64,000 nucleotides of DNA. Source: UBA9647 sp049522195 (lineage in GTDB: Bacteria; Bacteroidota; Ignavibacteria; UBA10030). The stretch is from positions 1-64,000 of the forward strand of contig JBEKOB010000009.1 of NCBI GenBank assembly GCA_049522195.1. Reading direction: 5' to 3'. This document shows positions 24,680 to 34,295 of this stretch, piece after piece; position 1 is the stretch's first letter; each line of letters opens with the position of its first letter. Under the pieces are notes generated by a model that did no database searches, was not told where the DNA came from, and saw only the letters and a list, made by a program, of their open reading frames with translations. The position numbers and the translations under genes are program-made.

Positions 24680-25390
24680 TCAGAATAGTTGAAACGTTAC
24701 GCCGAATTTCACTCCGGCAGTGAAAAATGTCATCTTCGGCAGATCCGGCCCGCTTCGGGTACTCTGGACCGCCTGCGCGCCGCGACTCAATGAACCGAGA
24801 AAATCCCACCGGAGATCAACGCCGATGCTCCCGTAGAACGTCTCGTCAAATTTTGTATTCCCGATGGCATCGAGTTTGAATCCGAGCCCATTGGTGCGCA
24901 GCGTTTCCCCGCTGCCAGTCGACGAGAATGCCTCATCGAACTTCACGAAGTGATAGCCAACGCCGCCCCCCAGCTTCAACCTGAATCCTTCGCCGAACAC
25001 TAGATAATGAACGAGCACGGAGGGCATTTGGACTTCATACGAAATGTCCGTCCGTCCGAATCCCGAACTGCTATTGATGGAATACGACTTGATGAGCAGG
25101 CTGTATTCTATTGCCGCACTCCACTCCTTGGAGACCTGGAGCTCGGGGACAAAATAGAACTCCGCCACCGAATTGAACTGATCAACCTTCTGATCGAGCG
25201 TTGGCTGCGCAAGGGCGTTGATGTAGTTAGCAAGCAATGGGGCCGACTGGATTGAGATCCCCAGGCCAGCGGTGAGGTCAAAGAATCGCTTTGTGCTGTC
25301 GTTTGACGCCGATTGAGCGCTCAACGGCTGGACCGTACAAACGATCAGGAAGAGTACTGCGTATCCGGCCGATGCACTGACTTTTCTCAC
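24680..25390 (-). CDS. Outer-membrane beta-barrel protein of unknown function
   Basis: This 236-residue protein has a signal peptide (cleavage near LSAQ) and alternating amphipathic strands such as YEVQMPSVLVHYLVFGEGFRL and GFKLDAIGNTKFDETFYGSIG. It ends TAGVKFGVTFQLF, with a terminal Phe that fits insertion by the BAM machinery. The fold resembles OmpA-like or porin-type small barrels. The start GTG at 25390 overlaps the stop of the preceding oxidoreductase gene by 4 bases, so translation is coupled. No function can be assigned. Confidence 0.65.
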   Translation of the reverse strand: MRKVSASAGYAVLFLIVCTVQPLSAQSASNDSTKRFFDLTAGLGISIQSAPLLANYINALAQPTLDQKVDQFNSVAEFYFVPELQVSKEWSAAIEYSLLIKSYSINSSSGFGRTDISYEVQMPSVLVHYLVFGEGFRLKLGGGVGYHFVKFDEAFSSTGSGETLRTNGLGFKLDAIGNTKFDETFYGSIGVDLRWDFLGSLSRGAQAVQSTRSGPDLPKMTFFTAGVKFGVTFQLF

Positions 25391-27582
25391 AACGAAACCG
25401 GGACCCCGACCTGCAACGATTCGACAATTTTGAATGTGGTCCGCGTCGTGGCCACAAGACTTGCCATCGGGACGGGCGACGGCTTCCCTTCCTGGATAGC
25501 CGCCAGAAACTCACGCACTTCGGTGCGATGCCCCTTGTCGATGCTCGAAAGTTTGAACTCGCGTTTCTTCCCGTTCTGATAGAGAGAAAGGCGTTGAAAA
25601 TTGTCTATGACCGCAGTCCGTCCTGTTGATGAGATCTCCAGACGTTCCTTCGGAAGTGAAGGGTCCCCGTTTGCGAGGTAGGTGATGGTTCCAACAGAAC
25701 CATCCTGAAACTTCAGGGTGATCATAACGGAATCGTCGTCCGACGGCCCGCTTGACGCGGCAGAGAGCGCTTCAGCAAATACTTTCACCGGCTGGGACGA
25801 AGTGATGTATTGCATCAGGTCCACAAAATGGCAGACTTCACCGATAATCCGTCCTCCCCCTTCGACTGGATCACGGGTCCAATGCGTCTTCGGGACAAAG
25901 CCCGCGCTGACGCGGTACTGGATCACGTATGGCCCCACCGCATTCTCAAAGAATCTCTTGGCATGTTGAACCTGAGGGGCAAACCGCCGGTTGAACCCAA
26001 CCAGCAGCAGTGATTCCTTTCCAGCTGCCGATGCTGACTCGTACGCTTTCTGGATTTCCCTGAGCTCACTAGCATTCAACGCCAGGGGCTTTTCCACGAA
26101 CACGTTCTTGCCGGCTTTGAGAGCATCAACCGTCAATGATGCGTGAAGGTTGTGCCGGGTGGCAATAAATACCGTGTTGATCGCCTTGTTCTTGATGATC
26201 TCGAACGGATCGCTTGTGGCGCTTTCGAACCCGAATGTCCGGGCGACATTTGTCGCATTGAGCCCATTGCTGTTGCAGACACTCACGAGCGATGTAGTGC
26301 GGGACCGTTCGATATTCGGGATGAGAAATCCCTGCGCGAAATTTCCGGCGCCGATGAATCCAACGCGGGACACAATAGGACCTGGTTCCGCTTGTTTGGC
26401 AGAAATCTTCACCGAGCGGGGCAGATCATCAGGCAAAACAATTTCTTTCTCGCCGTAGTCGAGCAGGACGCCAATAAAGTGCTCGCGCTTCTTCGACTTC
26501 GCGCCGGTGATCAATGCGTACGCTGCCTGGGCTTCATCGAGTGGAAATCGGTGCGTTGTCAAATGTCGAAGATCAACCTGACCGGTGGATAAAAGCCGGA
26601 GGAATTCCCGCATGTTGCGGTTCTCACTCCACCGAACATACGAAGCCGGATAGTCTTTCCCTCGTTCTTCATACTCAGGATCATAACGGCCGGGACCGAG
26701 CGATCGCGACAATCTGAAATCGAGCTCTTTCATGTAGTAAGGAGCACGGGGAAGATTCAGCCCTACGTCTCCGACCAACACCACGCGGCCTTTTTCGCGG
26801 CACAATTCTCCCGCCAGCTCCACTGGGTCGTTGCTCTGCGTCGCCGCAGTAATAATGACTGCATCCGCTCCCAATCCCTTCGTGGCTGCGCGAACGATGC
26901 TCTTCACATCACCGGTGTCACGTCGAACTGCGACATCAGCTCCGCTCTGCCTGGCAAGCTTCACCGAAGTGTCGTCCAGGTCGATGCCAACGACAATGCA
27001 TCCATGGGCCTTCAGCATCTGGATTGTCAGCTGACCCAGAAGGCCGAGACCGATAACCACAACGACTTCCCCAAGCGTGGGATCAACCTGCCGGATGCCC
27101 TGGAGGGCAATCGAACCAAGCGTCGTATACGCCGCGCCGTCCAGCGTAACTCCCCTCGGTATCTTCGCACACAAATGCAGCGGCACAACCACGTATTCCG
27201 CATGATTCGCATATCCCGCTCCTGCACACGCGACAAGGTCGCCCGCTTTCACCGACAAATCTTTTCCCCCAACCGCGATAACCCGGCCCGCGACGCTGTA
27301 ACCAATCGGGGCGGTCGAATCAAGCTTGTTCTGTACCCGGCGGTACGTGTTGATGAGCCCATACTGCTTTACCTGCTCGAGCACGAGCCGCACGAGTTCT
27401 GGCTGTGCCTGGGCTTTCTGGAGCAGCGACGCCTTTCGCTGGTTGATCGATGCGCGCTCAGTTCCTGCGCTGATCAATGAATAGCGCGTCTGTACTAACA
27501 CAAATCCCGGCTTCAAGGCCGGAATTGGCACATCTTCAACCCGCACTTCGCCCGTCTTATTGTGTTGTGTCACCTGTTTCAT
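25387..27582 (-). CDS. Two-domain oxidoreductase: zinc-type MDR plus Gfo/Idh/MocA
   Basis: This 731-residue protein is a natural fusion. Residues 1-375 form a medium-chain dehydrogenase/reductase with VVVIGLGLLGQLTIQML as the NAD-binding strand-loop and LGSIALQGIRQVDP before it. Residues 395-725 form a Gfo/Idh/MocA dehydrogenase with RVGFIGAGNFAQGFLIPN and the EKPLAL signature. Such fusions are found in polysaccharide and sugar-modification clusters, but the substrate is not known. The gene starts 3 bases after the neighbouring LPG-synthase-like gene and overlaps the barrel gene by 4, so the three form an operon. Confidence 0.9.
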   Translation of the reverse strand: MKQVTQHNKTGEVRVEDVPIPALKPGFVLVQTRYSLISAGTERASINQRKASLLQKAQAQPELVRLVLEQVKQYGLINTYRRVQNKLDSTAPIGYSVAGRVIAVGGKDLSVKAGDLVACAGAGYANHAEYVVVPLHLCAKIPRGVTLDGAAYTTLGSIALQGIRQVDPTLGEVVVVIGLGLLGQLTIQMLKAHGCIVVGIDLDDTSVKLARQSGADVAVRRDTGDVKSIVRAATKGLGADAVIITAATQSNDPVELAGELCREKGRVVLVGDVGLNLPRAPYYMKELDFRLSRSLGPGRYDPEYEERGKDYPASYVRWSENRNMREFLRLLSTGQVDLRHLTTHRFPLDEAQAAYALITGAKSKKREHFIGVLLDYGEKEIVLPDDLPRSVKISAKQAEPGPIVSRVGFIGAGNFAQGFLIPNIERSRTTSLVSVCNSNGLNATNVARTFGFESATSDPFEIIKNKAINTVFIATRHNLHASLTVDALKAGKNVFVEKPLALNASELREIQKAYESASAAGKESLLLVGFNRRFAPQVQHAKRFFENAVGPYVIQYRVSAGFVPKTHWTRDPVEGGGRIIGEVCHFVDLMQYITSSQPVKVFAEALSAASSGPSDDDSVMITLKFQDGSVGTITYLANGDPSLPKERLEISSTGRTAVIDNFQRLSLYQNGKKREFKLSSIDKGHRTEVREFLAAIQEGKPSPVPMASLVATTRTTFKIVESLQVGVPVSL

Positions 27583-27585
27583 ATC

Positions 27586-28617
27586 TCAAACCACCTCATT
27601 GTCGGCTGTACCGTTGACCACCTCCGAAACGTGAAGATGATCTTTAAAAAAGTAATAGAGTCCCACCACCGTCGTGATGATGTACCCCATTTCATGTGTA
27701 ATGATCGAGTAGCTCAACGCTGTCACCGTATCGACGCCGTAGAGGCGTACGAGTGCGAAGGAAAGAAATTGGTGATATGTGCCCAGCGCCCCGGGGGCAG
27801 GAAAAGCAAAAGCGATCGTGGATATTGTCAGCAGGATCACCGACGCACCGAAATCCAGGTTGTGGCCTGCCATCGTATGGAATGCGTAGAATGGCACATA
27901 CAGGCTCAGCGCATAGAAGAAATAGATCAGGAGACTCAGCAGGACAATCATCCCATACGTATTGCGCATCTTCGAGACAGCAAAACCGGAGAGGAAAGAA
28001 TCGAGAAGCGACTGATATTTAGCCTCAAACTGTTTGGGAACGAATCGCTTCAGGAAGCTCAGAAGGCTGAAGAGCGATTCCCCCTTGAAGAAAAGTACGA
28101 CGAAGAGAGCCAGGAACCCGATCGAGCCGATGAAGAAGAACGGCCTGACGGCATCGACGTTGCTGAAAAACGGATCGAGCGAATGTGGATAGATGAAAAG
28201 GACCACACAAAGGATGAACAGAAAGGTAACCATGTCGATAATGCGCTCGATGACGACCGTTCCAAACGCGGAACTCTTCGAGATGCTTTCCGATCTGCCG
28301 ACTGCGAACGCCCGGGTCACTTCCCCGACGCGCCACAGCAGATTGTTCACCATGAACCCAATCATGACGGCAGAAAACAAGTTGCGGGTCGGGATGTTCT
28401 CCTTGATCGGAGAGAGGAGATAGGACCATCGAACAGCCCTCAGCCAATGGCTGATGACGACAATGGGAACAAGGAGCGCGACCCAGAAGTAGTCGACGTC
28501 CTGCAACGACGCCCACAGCTCCTTGAAACTCACACCGCGGAATGCGAGGAAGAGGAATAAGCCGGCGAGGAGAAACCCGGCAGCAGTCTGAAGGACCTTC
28601 TTGAGTCGTGATGGCAT
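27586..28617 (-). CDS. Lysylphosphatidylglycerol synthase-like / UPF0104 membrane protein
   Basis: The 343-residue protein has about eight membrane helices and matches the flippase-like UPF0104 (AglD/YbhN, LPG synthase TM) family. Visible strings are FLFLAFRGVSFKELWASL near residue 25, SHWLRAVRWSYLLSPIK near 65, GFMVNNLLWRVGEVTRAFAV near 100 and FPAPGALGTYHQFLSFAL near 275. Members move or modify lipid-linked compounds in the inner membrane. Only the transmembrane part is present, without the cytoplasmic synthase domain of MprF. The gene leads into the two-domain oxidoreductase. Confidence 0.85.
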   Translation of the reverse strand: MPSRLKKVLQTAAGFLLAGLFLFLAFRGVSFKELWASLQDVDYFWVALLVPIVVISHWLRAVRWSYLLSPIKENIPTRNLFSAVMIGFMVNNLLWRVGEVTRAFAVGRSESISKSSAFGTVVIERIIDMVTFLFILCVVLFIYPHSLDPFFSNVDAVRPFFFIGSIGFLALFVVLFFKGESLFSLLSFLKRFVPKQFEAKYQSLLDSFLSGFAVSKMRNTYGMIVLLSLLIYFFYALSLYVPFYAFHTMAGHNLDFGASVILLTISTIAFAFPAPGALGTYHQFLSFALVRLYGVDTVTALSYSIITHEMGYIITTVVGLYYFFKDHLHVSEVVNGTADNEVV

Positions 28618-28633
28618 GAGGAGTGATCGATGA

Positions 28634-29272
28634 TTAGCGTAAGTCGACGACTTCTGTGCCCGGGGGCGCCGTGAATGCGAACGTATTGTCCTTCAGGTTC
28701 GTATTGATTTTGATCTCAAGAACAGAATAAATCTTCTCCGTGTCATTCACATCAAGCATCTCGACCTTCTTGACGACCCACGATCCCTCATCCACCCACA
28801 CTTTCATGGATTTGATGAAGGATTGATCATCCTTTGGCACGAGCTTGAGAGTGATCAAGGACTTGTCAGTTCCCGCCTCAGCCTGAACGAGAGTGGCATA
28901 GTAGTTTGCAGGAAGATTCAGGAGAAACTGCTCTGGCGTGAACGAATCGGCTGTCTCCTTGTACTTGTCAATCAGAACCTGCTTGTTGACCGGTGAGAAC
29001 GACCAGACGGTCGTCCCGTCCGTGACGAGCGTCTGATATTCCGTCTCGACGCGATACCTGTTCGGTCTTTTCATCCTGAGCGTGCCGGAGAAACTCTGCT
29101 CTATCTTCGAGAAGCCGAACTTCACATGTTGGGTGAAACGGGCCGTGGCATCCTGTATCGTCTCGTATTTCTTCTGCAGATGATCGGTAATCTCTTTGAC
29201 GGTGTATTCTTTGTGCTGACCAAAAGCAATTCCGCTGAACACGATCAACCCAACCACAAATCGTCGCATCAC
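28634..29272 (-). CDS. lolA: Outer-membrane lipoprotein carrier protein LolA
   Basis: The 212-residue product has a signal peptide (to FGQ) and the LolA pattern: KKYETIQDATARFTQHV, FSGTLRMKRPNRYRVE, LVTDGTTVWSFSPVNKQV and VDEGSWVVKKVEMLDVN. LolA ferries lipoproteins across the periplasm from the inner-membrane release complex to the outer membrane. The gene overlaps the stop of ftsK by 4 bases (ATGA); ftsK followed by lolA is also the E. coli order. The many lipoproteins in this window are plausible clients. Confidence 0.93.
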   Translation of the reverse strand: MMRRFVVGLIVFSGIAFGQHKEYTVKEITDHLQKKYETIQDATARFTQHVKFGFSKIEQSFSGTLRMKRPNRYRVETEYQTLVTDGTTVWSFSPVNKQVLIDKYKETADSFTPEQFLLNLPANYYATLVQAEAGTDKSLITLKLVPKDDQSFIKSMKVWVDEGSWVVKKVEMLDVNDTEKIYSVLEIKINTNLKDNTFAFTAPPGTEVVDLR

Positions 29273-31698
29273 AAACTCCTCAGAATAATTTCCAGTTCTG
29301 CGTCCGTCTCCACAAGAACCTCGCGCGCCTTACTGCCGTCAAACGGCCCGACAATCCCGGCCGCCTCCAATTCGTCGATCAGTCGGGCAGCCCGCGAGTA
29401 GCCAACCTTGAGTCTTCGCTGCAGCAACGAGACAGATCCTTGCTGATGCCGCACAATGATCTTTGCTGCTTCCTCAAACAATTCGTCGGTCGAGCCTCCT
29501 GCTGCTGCACTGCCCCTCTTCTTCTTCTCAAACACGGACGGGAGCACCGTGGGATGGCTGTACCCCTTTTGTTTGGAAATATGCTGAACAACCCTCTCCA
29601 CCTCATCAGCGGAGATGAATGCATTTTGAACTCGAATCGGTTTCGGGCTCCCTGCTGCAAGATATAACATGTCGCCATTTCCAAGAAGCTGATCAGCCCC
29701 ATTCATGTCCAGGATGGTGCGGGAATCGATTTTCGATGCCACCTGGTACGCGATGCGTGCCGAGAAATTTGCCTTGATGACTCCGGTGATGACGTCCACT
29801 GACGGCCTCTGCGTGGCCAAAACGAGATGGATGCCAACAGCGCGTGCAAGCTGCGCAAGGCGCGCAATCGGCTCTTCGACTTCTTTCGCCGCAGTAATCA
29901 TCAGGTCGGCAAGCTCATCGACCACAATCACAAGGTACGGGAGTTTCCTGTGCTTGATGGTTTCTGTATCGTGCAACCGGCCGGCTTTCAAACGCTCGTT
30001 GTAGTCCGAAATATTGCGCACCCCCGCCGACGCCAGACGGTCGTACCGTTTTTCCATCTCGAGCTCGACGCTCTTGAGCACAAGCACCGCGTTGTTCGGA
30101 GTTGTGATAATCTCCTCGTCGATATCGGGAGAGACCGCGAGAAAATGCTTGTTGAGCTTTCCGTATTGTGAGAGCTCGATCTTCTTCGGATCGATAATGA
30201 TGAACTTTACGTCACTCGGATGGAGCCTGTAAATAAGACTTGTGAGAATCGTATTGATGCCGACGCTCTTGCCGGAACCGGTTGCCCCGGCGATGAGGAG
30301 GTGGGGCATTTTCGCCAGATCGTCGACACAGACTTCACCTGTGATTGTCTTCCCGATCCCGAGCGGAAGCGCTCCTTTGAAATCGCGAAACTTGGAAGAA
30401 TTGATAATCCCGCGCAGGGTCACTAACGCAGGATTGTGATTCGGGATCTCGACACCGACCGTCCCCTTCCCCGGAATCGGAGCGATGATGCGGATGCCGC
30501 GGGCTTTGAGGGCGAGCGCAATATCATCCTGGAGCGATTCAATACGGCTGATCTTGACTCCGGTTGCCGGTACGAGTTCATACAACGTAACGACAGGACC
30601 GGGAGTCACAGAGACGCTCTCGATCTCAACTCCAAAATCCGCAAGCTTCGACCTGAGGAGCTCTGCGTTTGCCTTCAGTTCCTCTTCGTTCACCTCTTCA
30701 GAAGCTCGTGCGATATCGAGCAGCTCAACAGAAGGGAATACGTAATCAATCTCTTCTTCTTCCGGTTCTTCCGAAGGCTGCCGTTCGTCGAAGTTTACTT
30801 CTTCTTCCTGAAGCGGAGCGTTGATATCCAACGGTAGATCACCTTCGGGTTCCAGCGGTTCCGATTCTTCCTCAGCTTCTTCGTGGAGAACCGGAGGTTC
30901 AATGTCCGGTCGTGTTTCCTTTACGGGGGGTTTTCGCGTAATCGGAGGTGGCGGCACGTGTTCCTGAGGATCCCGCTTGATTTCGACAGCTCGTCGTGGA
31001 GACGGGGGTTCTTCTTCCTTTTTCACTTCGATCTTCGATTCAGCCCGCTTCCTGCGGATCCAGGCCATCAGACTCGCGAGCCATTCCTGGAGTCGCTCGT
31101 AGGTTTGCTGGATATCGAGATCGACCAGAAGAGTCAGGACCACGGCGAGGAGACCAAAGAGAAGTAGGAAACTTCCCACCAGTCCGATCAACTTGTAGAG
31201 TGTATTCGCGGCGAAATCACCAACCGTCCCGCTCCACTCCATCGAAAGGATCGGAACGTCACCGATGAGTCGCACCGAACCCATGAGGGCCGAGAACAGG
31301 AGGGCGATGGCGACGACATAGTTTGTCGCCAGGATAAGTTTGTGCAGTTCCTTCTTTCGCAGGAGATACCACGACCACGCCAACCCTAGGAACGGAAGCA
31401 CGATGATGCCGTACCCAATCGTCGAGTTGATGAACCAATTCGAGAGAACCGCTCCCAGCAGACCAAGGAGGTTCTGCGTCCTGTCAGCCTTCGCCTGGAG
31501 CCCCTCGTCCGGCGTCAGTACCTTCCAGAGGTCCACAATCCGCACCTGCCCGTTTGCCTGGTCGGCGGGAGTGTACGACACCAGGCTCAGGAGAAGCATG
31601 AAGGAAAAGAGAATCCCGAGGAACGACCAGATCTGTCGTCTTCGGTCGGGGTTCTTTCTCTTCTGTACTTCCTTGGGTTGGTTCTGCGGTTCGGCCAT
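29269..31698 (-). CDS. ftsK: DNA translocase FtsK
   Basis: The product of about 809 residues has four N-terminal membrane helices and a Pro/Glu-rich linker (roughly residues 200-340). The motor domain follows with Walker A LIAGATGSGKSVGINTIL and Walker B LPYLVIVVDELADLMI. A C-terminal gamma winged helix (VGYSRAARLIDELEAAGIVGPFDGSKAR) reads KOPS polarity signals. It pumps chromosomes at the septum and activates XerCD. Start 31698 lies after comB; an in-frame ATG at 31770 overlaps the comB end by 56 bases and would add a basic N-terminus, so the start is uncertain. Confidence 0.95.
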   Translation of the reverse strand: MAEPQNQPKEVQKRKNPDRRRQIWSFLGILFSFMLLLSLVSYTPADQANGQVRIVDLWKVLTPDEGLQAKADRTQNLLGLLGAVLSNWFINSTIGYGIIVLPFLGLAWSWYLLRKKELHKLILATNYVVAIALLFSALMGSVRLIGDVPILSMEWSGTVGDFAANTLYKLIGLVGSFLLLFGLLAVVLTLLVDLDIQQTYERLQEWLASLMAWIRRKRAESKIEVKKEEEPPSPRRAVEIKRDPQEHVPPPPITRKPPVKETRPDIEPPVLHEEAEEESEPLEPEGDLPLDINAPLQEEEVNFDERQPSEEPEEEEIDYVFPSVELLDIARASEEVNEEELKANAELLRSKLADFGVEIESVSVTPGPVVTLYELVPATGVKISRIESLQDDIALALKARGIRIIAPIPGKGTVGVEIPNHNPALVTLRGIINSSKFRDFKGALPLGIGKTITGEVCVDDLAKMPHLLIAGATGSGKSVGINTILTSLIYRLHPSDVKFIIIDPKKIELSQYGKLNKHFLAVSPDIDEEIITTPNNAVLVLKSVELEMEKRYDRLASAGVRNISDYNERLKAGRLHDTETIKHRKLPYLVIVVDELADLMITAAKEVEEPIARLAQLARAVGIHLVLATQRPSVDVITGVIKANFSARIAYQVASKIDSRTILDMNGADQLLGNGDMLYLAAGSPKPIRVQNAFISADEVERVVQHISKQKGYSHPTVLPSVFEKKKRGSAAAGGSTDELFEEAAKIIVRHQQGSVSLLQRRLKVGYSRAARLIDELEAAGIVGPFDGSKAREVLVETDAELEIILRSL

Positions 31699-31714
31699 GG
31701 GAGTCTGTTGCCGT

Positions 31715-32503
31715 TTACGCGGTCGGTTTTGGATTCGCCGTGCTCTCTCCTTCGGCGTGGCGCGTTTCATCGCGCTTGAGTTTGATCACGTTGCCGCTGA
31801 GAACGGGAAGAATGGCATACGAGTCAACGGCTGCAGCGATCTTGATGTCTTCCTCGAATCCGATCTCGATGAGATACCGGCCATGCTCCGTGTTTTTCAT
31901 CATCTTGAGAAGTGAACGGCCATACGTCTTGTAGAGCGATTGGCAAGCCAGTGCGGAGTCCGTCATATCCAGCGGGAGCGTTTTGTCGGCCGCAAGGGTG
32001 TGAACGATCATCCCGGCACAGACTGAATCTTCCAGACTGAAATTGCTCAACGCGTTCGCGCGCCCTGCGCAGATCAGGAGAAAATCCTGCTTTACTTCTT
32101 TGATGAACTCGAGAACCTTGGAGATATTGACGAATGACCCGATAGCCAGGTTCTGGGCGAACCTGCTCTTGTACATTGCCACCGATCCATTCGTCGTACA
32201 AAAGATGATGGACTTCCCTTTCACTGTTGCTTCGGTATATTCCAGGGGAGAGTTTCCGAGGTTAAAGCCCTGAATGGTTTTTCCGTTCCGTTCGCCGCCG
32301 CGCAACGTCACATCCCCAAAAAGGCTCCCGGAAATCTTGACAGCATTCTCGATGCTCTCCACCGGGATAATTTCCCGTGCGCCGTTGTTCAACGCCACCG
32401 CAATCGTGGTACTTGAACGCAGCACATCAATCACCACGATGTTCTTACCCCGAAGCTCCAGTTCATCGAGTTTAAATGGATCAAATCGGACGTCTATTCT
32501 CAT
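31715..32503 (-). CDS. comB: 2-phosphosulfolactate phosphatase-like protein
   Basis: The 262-residue protein matches ComB, with DVLRSSTTIAVALNNGAREIIPV near residue 25, KTIQGFNLGNSPLEY, IIFCTTNGSVAM and CAGRANALSNFSLEDSVCAGMIV. In methanogens ComB removes phosphate from 2-phospho-3-sulfolactate in coenzyme M synthesis. Bacteria without coenzyme M also carry it, where it may make sulfolactate or act on another phosphoester. No ComA or ComC is in the window, so the pathway here is unknown. Its 3-prime end may overlap the ftsK start region. Confidence 0.9.
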   Translation of the reverse strand: MRIDVRFDPFKLDELELRGKNIVVIDVLRSSTTIAVALNNGAREIIPVESIENAVKISGSLFGDVTLRGGERNGKTIQGFNLGNSPLEYTEATVKGKSIIFCTTNGSVAMYKSRFAQNLAIGSFVNISKVLEFIKEVKQDFLLICAGRANALSNFSLEDSVCAGMIVHTLAADKTLPLDMTDSALACQSLYKTYGRSLLKMMKNTEHGRYLIEIGFEEDIKIAAAVDSYAILPVLSGNVIKLKRDETRHAEGESTANPKPTA

Positions 32504-32524
32504 GCGATAGCAACCTGTCTGAAA

Positions 32525-33607
32525 TTACTTTTGAACAAACGGTAAATTCACAATTGATGCTCCAACTTCCTTGCCGCGTATGCTAACCTGAATGGAATTC
32601 CCAACCTCATCGGACCCTACAGCTACATAGCCAAGACCGATCGCGCGTTCCAGTGAGGGAGAAAACGTCCCGCTTGTGACGTGTCCGATCTCGACCCCCT
32701 TCGAAACAAGCGGATACCCATGCCGGGCAACGGCTTTCTCGGAGAGATTGAACCCGACGAGCCTGCGTTTCAGTCCTTGTTGTTTCACTTTTGCGATCGC
32801 CGGCTTCCCGATAAAATCTCCCTTGTTGATCTTCGTGATCCAACCCAGGCCGGCCTCCAGGGGATTCGTTGTCTGGTCAATGTCATTACCGTACAGACAA
32901 TATCCCATTTCCAACCGCAGCGTATCACGCGCGCCAAGGCCGATCGGTTTGATCCCGAATTCTTTCCCTGCCGCGAACACAGCATCCCAGACTTTCTTTC
33001 CGAGAGCCGCATCAGAATCAAAGTAGAGCTCAAACCCGAGCTCACCAGTATAGCCTGTCCGGGAGATGATCATATCGACACCGGCCAGCGTACCGCGGAC
33101 GAAATGGTAGTACTCGATCGGTAAAAGATTGACGCTCGTCAGCTTCTGAAGTGTCTTGAGGGACTGCGGCCCCTGGACGGCCAGGAGAGAATATGACGGG
33201 CTCCGATCCAGCAGCTCGACATCGCCGCTGAGATGCGACTTCAGCCAGTCGAAATCCTTCTGACTATTGGATGCGTTCACGACGAGCATATAATGATCAC
33301 CACAGTGATAGACAAGGAGATCATCGACAATTCCGCCATTGTCGTAACAGAGAGCCGAATACTGAACACGTCCCTCGAAAAGCTTCGAGACATCGTTGAT
33401 CGTCATCCGTTGCAGGAACGCGGCTGCGTCTTTGCCACGAACGATGAACTCGCCCATATGTGTGACGTCAAAAACTCCAACATTGTTCCGTACTGCGAGA
33501 TGTTCATCGATGATGCCGCTATACTGCACGGGCATCTCGAATCCGGCAAAGTCGACCAATTTCGCGCCGAGCGACCGGTGGATTTCCGTGAATGCAGTCT
33601 TTTTCAT
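32525..33607 (-). CDS. gcvT: Glycine cleavage system T protein (aminomethyltransferase)
   Basis: The product of about 360 residues fits GcvT in length and order: FAGFEMPVQYSGI near residue 20, VGVFDVTHMGEF, ISRTGYTGELGFELYF near 195 and LGARDTLRLEMGYCLYG near 240. It releases ammonia and transfers the one-carbon unit from the H protein to tetrahydrofolate. The ATG at 33607 lies 2 bases after the stop of the transaldolase-like gene. A TTG at 33634 inside that gene is a less likely start. GcvH and GcvP are not in the window, and no glycine riboswitch is visible. Confidence 0.96.
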   Translation of the reverse strand: MKKTAFTEIHRSLGAKLVDFAGFEMPVQYSGIIDEHLAVRNNVGVFDVTHMGEFIVRGKDAAAFLQRMTINDVSKLFEGRVQYSALCYDNGGIVDDLLVYHCGDHYMLVVNASNSQKDFDWLKSHLSGDVELLDRSPSYSLLAVQGPQSLKTLQKLTSVNLLPIEYYHFVRGTLAGVDMIISRTGYTGELGFELYFDSDAALGKKVWDAVFAAGKEFGIKPIGLGARDTLRLEMGYCLYGNDIDQTTNPLEAGLGWITKINKGDFIGKPAIAKVKQQGLKRRLVGFNLSEKAVARHGYPLVSKGVEIGHVTSGTFSPSLERAIGLGYVAVGSDEVGNSIQVSIRGKEVGASIVNLPFVQK

Positions 33608-33609
33608 GG

Positions 33610-34257
33610 CTATTTCTTTTGGCTTTTGTTCCAATCCTCCAAAAACTTCTGGAGTCCAGAGTCCGTGAGCGGATGTTTGATGAGTTGTTCAATGATTTTG
33701 AACGGGATCGTGCAGATATCTGCTCCGATCATTGCCGCTTCGACAACATGAAGCGGGTGGCGTATACTCGCAACGAGCACCTGCGTTTCAAAGTGATAGT
33801 TGCGATAGATGGTCACAATCTGGCGAATGAGGCCCATGCCGTCATGGCTGATGTCATCAAGTCGGCCGATGAACGGGCTGATGAAATATGCCCCGGCTTT
33901 GGCCGCTACGAGCGCCTGCGTGGGAGAGAAGCAGAGTGTCACGTTCGTCCGGATACCTTCGGCCTTCAGGGCCTTGACCGCCTTGATGCCTTCCTTGATC
34001 AGGGGAACCTTCACGACGATGTTCTTGTGGATTTTCGAGAGGTCACGCCCCTCCTTCATGATTCCATCGAAATCGGTCGAGACCACCTCTGCACTGATCG
34101 GCCCATCAACGATACTGCAGATCTCCTCCAGCAACTTCCGGAAATCCTTCCCTTCTTTTGCAACAAGGCTCGGATTGGTGGTGACACCATCCAGCACTCC
34201 CATACTCGCTGCTTCCTTGATCTCGGCTATGTTTGCGGTGTCAATGAAGAACTTCAT
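33610..34257 (-). CDS. Transaldolase / fructose-6-phosphate aldolase family protein
   Basis: The 215-residue protein is the short TalC/FSA type. It starts MKFFIDTANIAEIKEAASMG and has DGVTTNPSLVAKEG. The Schiff-base lysine is in NIVVKVPLIKEG (about residue 87), and later ISPFIGRLDDISHDG and QVLVASIRHPLHV are typical. Such enzymes transfer dihydroxyacetone in the pentose phosphate pathway or split fructose 6-phosphate; the family cannot be resolved further by eye. It runs directly into gcvT with a 2-base gap. Confidence 0.93.
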   Translation of the reverse strand: MKFFIDTANIAEIKEAASMGVLDGVTTNPSLVAKEGKDFRKLLEEICSIVDGPISAEVVSTDFDGIMKEGRDLSKIHKNIVVKVPLIKEGIKAVKALKAEGIRTNVTLCFSPTQALVAAKAGAYFISPFIGRLDDISHDGMGLIRQIVTIYRNYHFETQVLVASIRHPLHVVEAAMIGADICTIPFKIIEQLIKHPLTDSGLQKFLEDWNKSQKK

Positions 34258-34295
34258 GAGCGATCCCCTTGAATAGTCTCGGTACCTCGATGATA

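Noticed and set aside
27562..28560. 332-residue plus-strand frame
   Set aside because: It is antisense to the UPF0104 gene, highly charged and without any family signature; codon mirror of a membrane protein.
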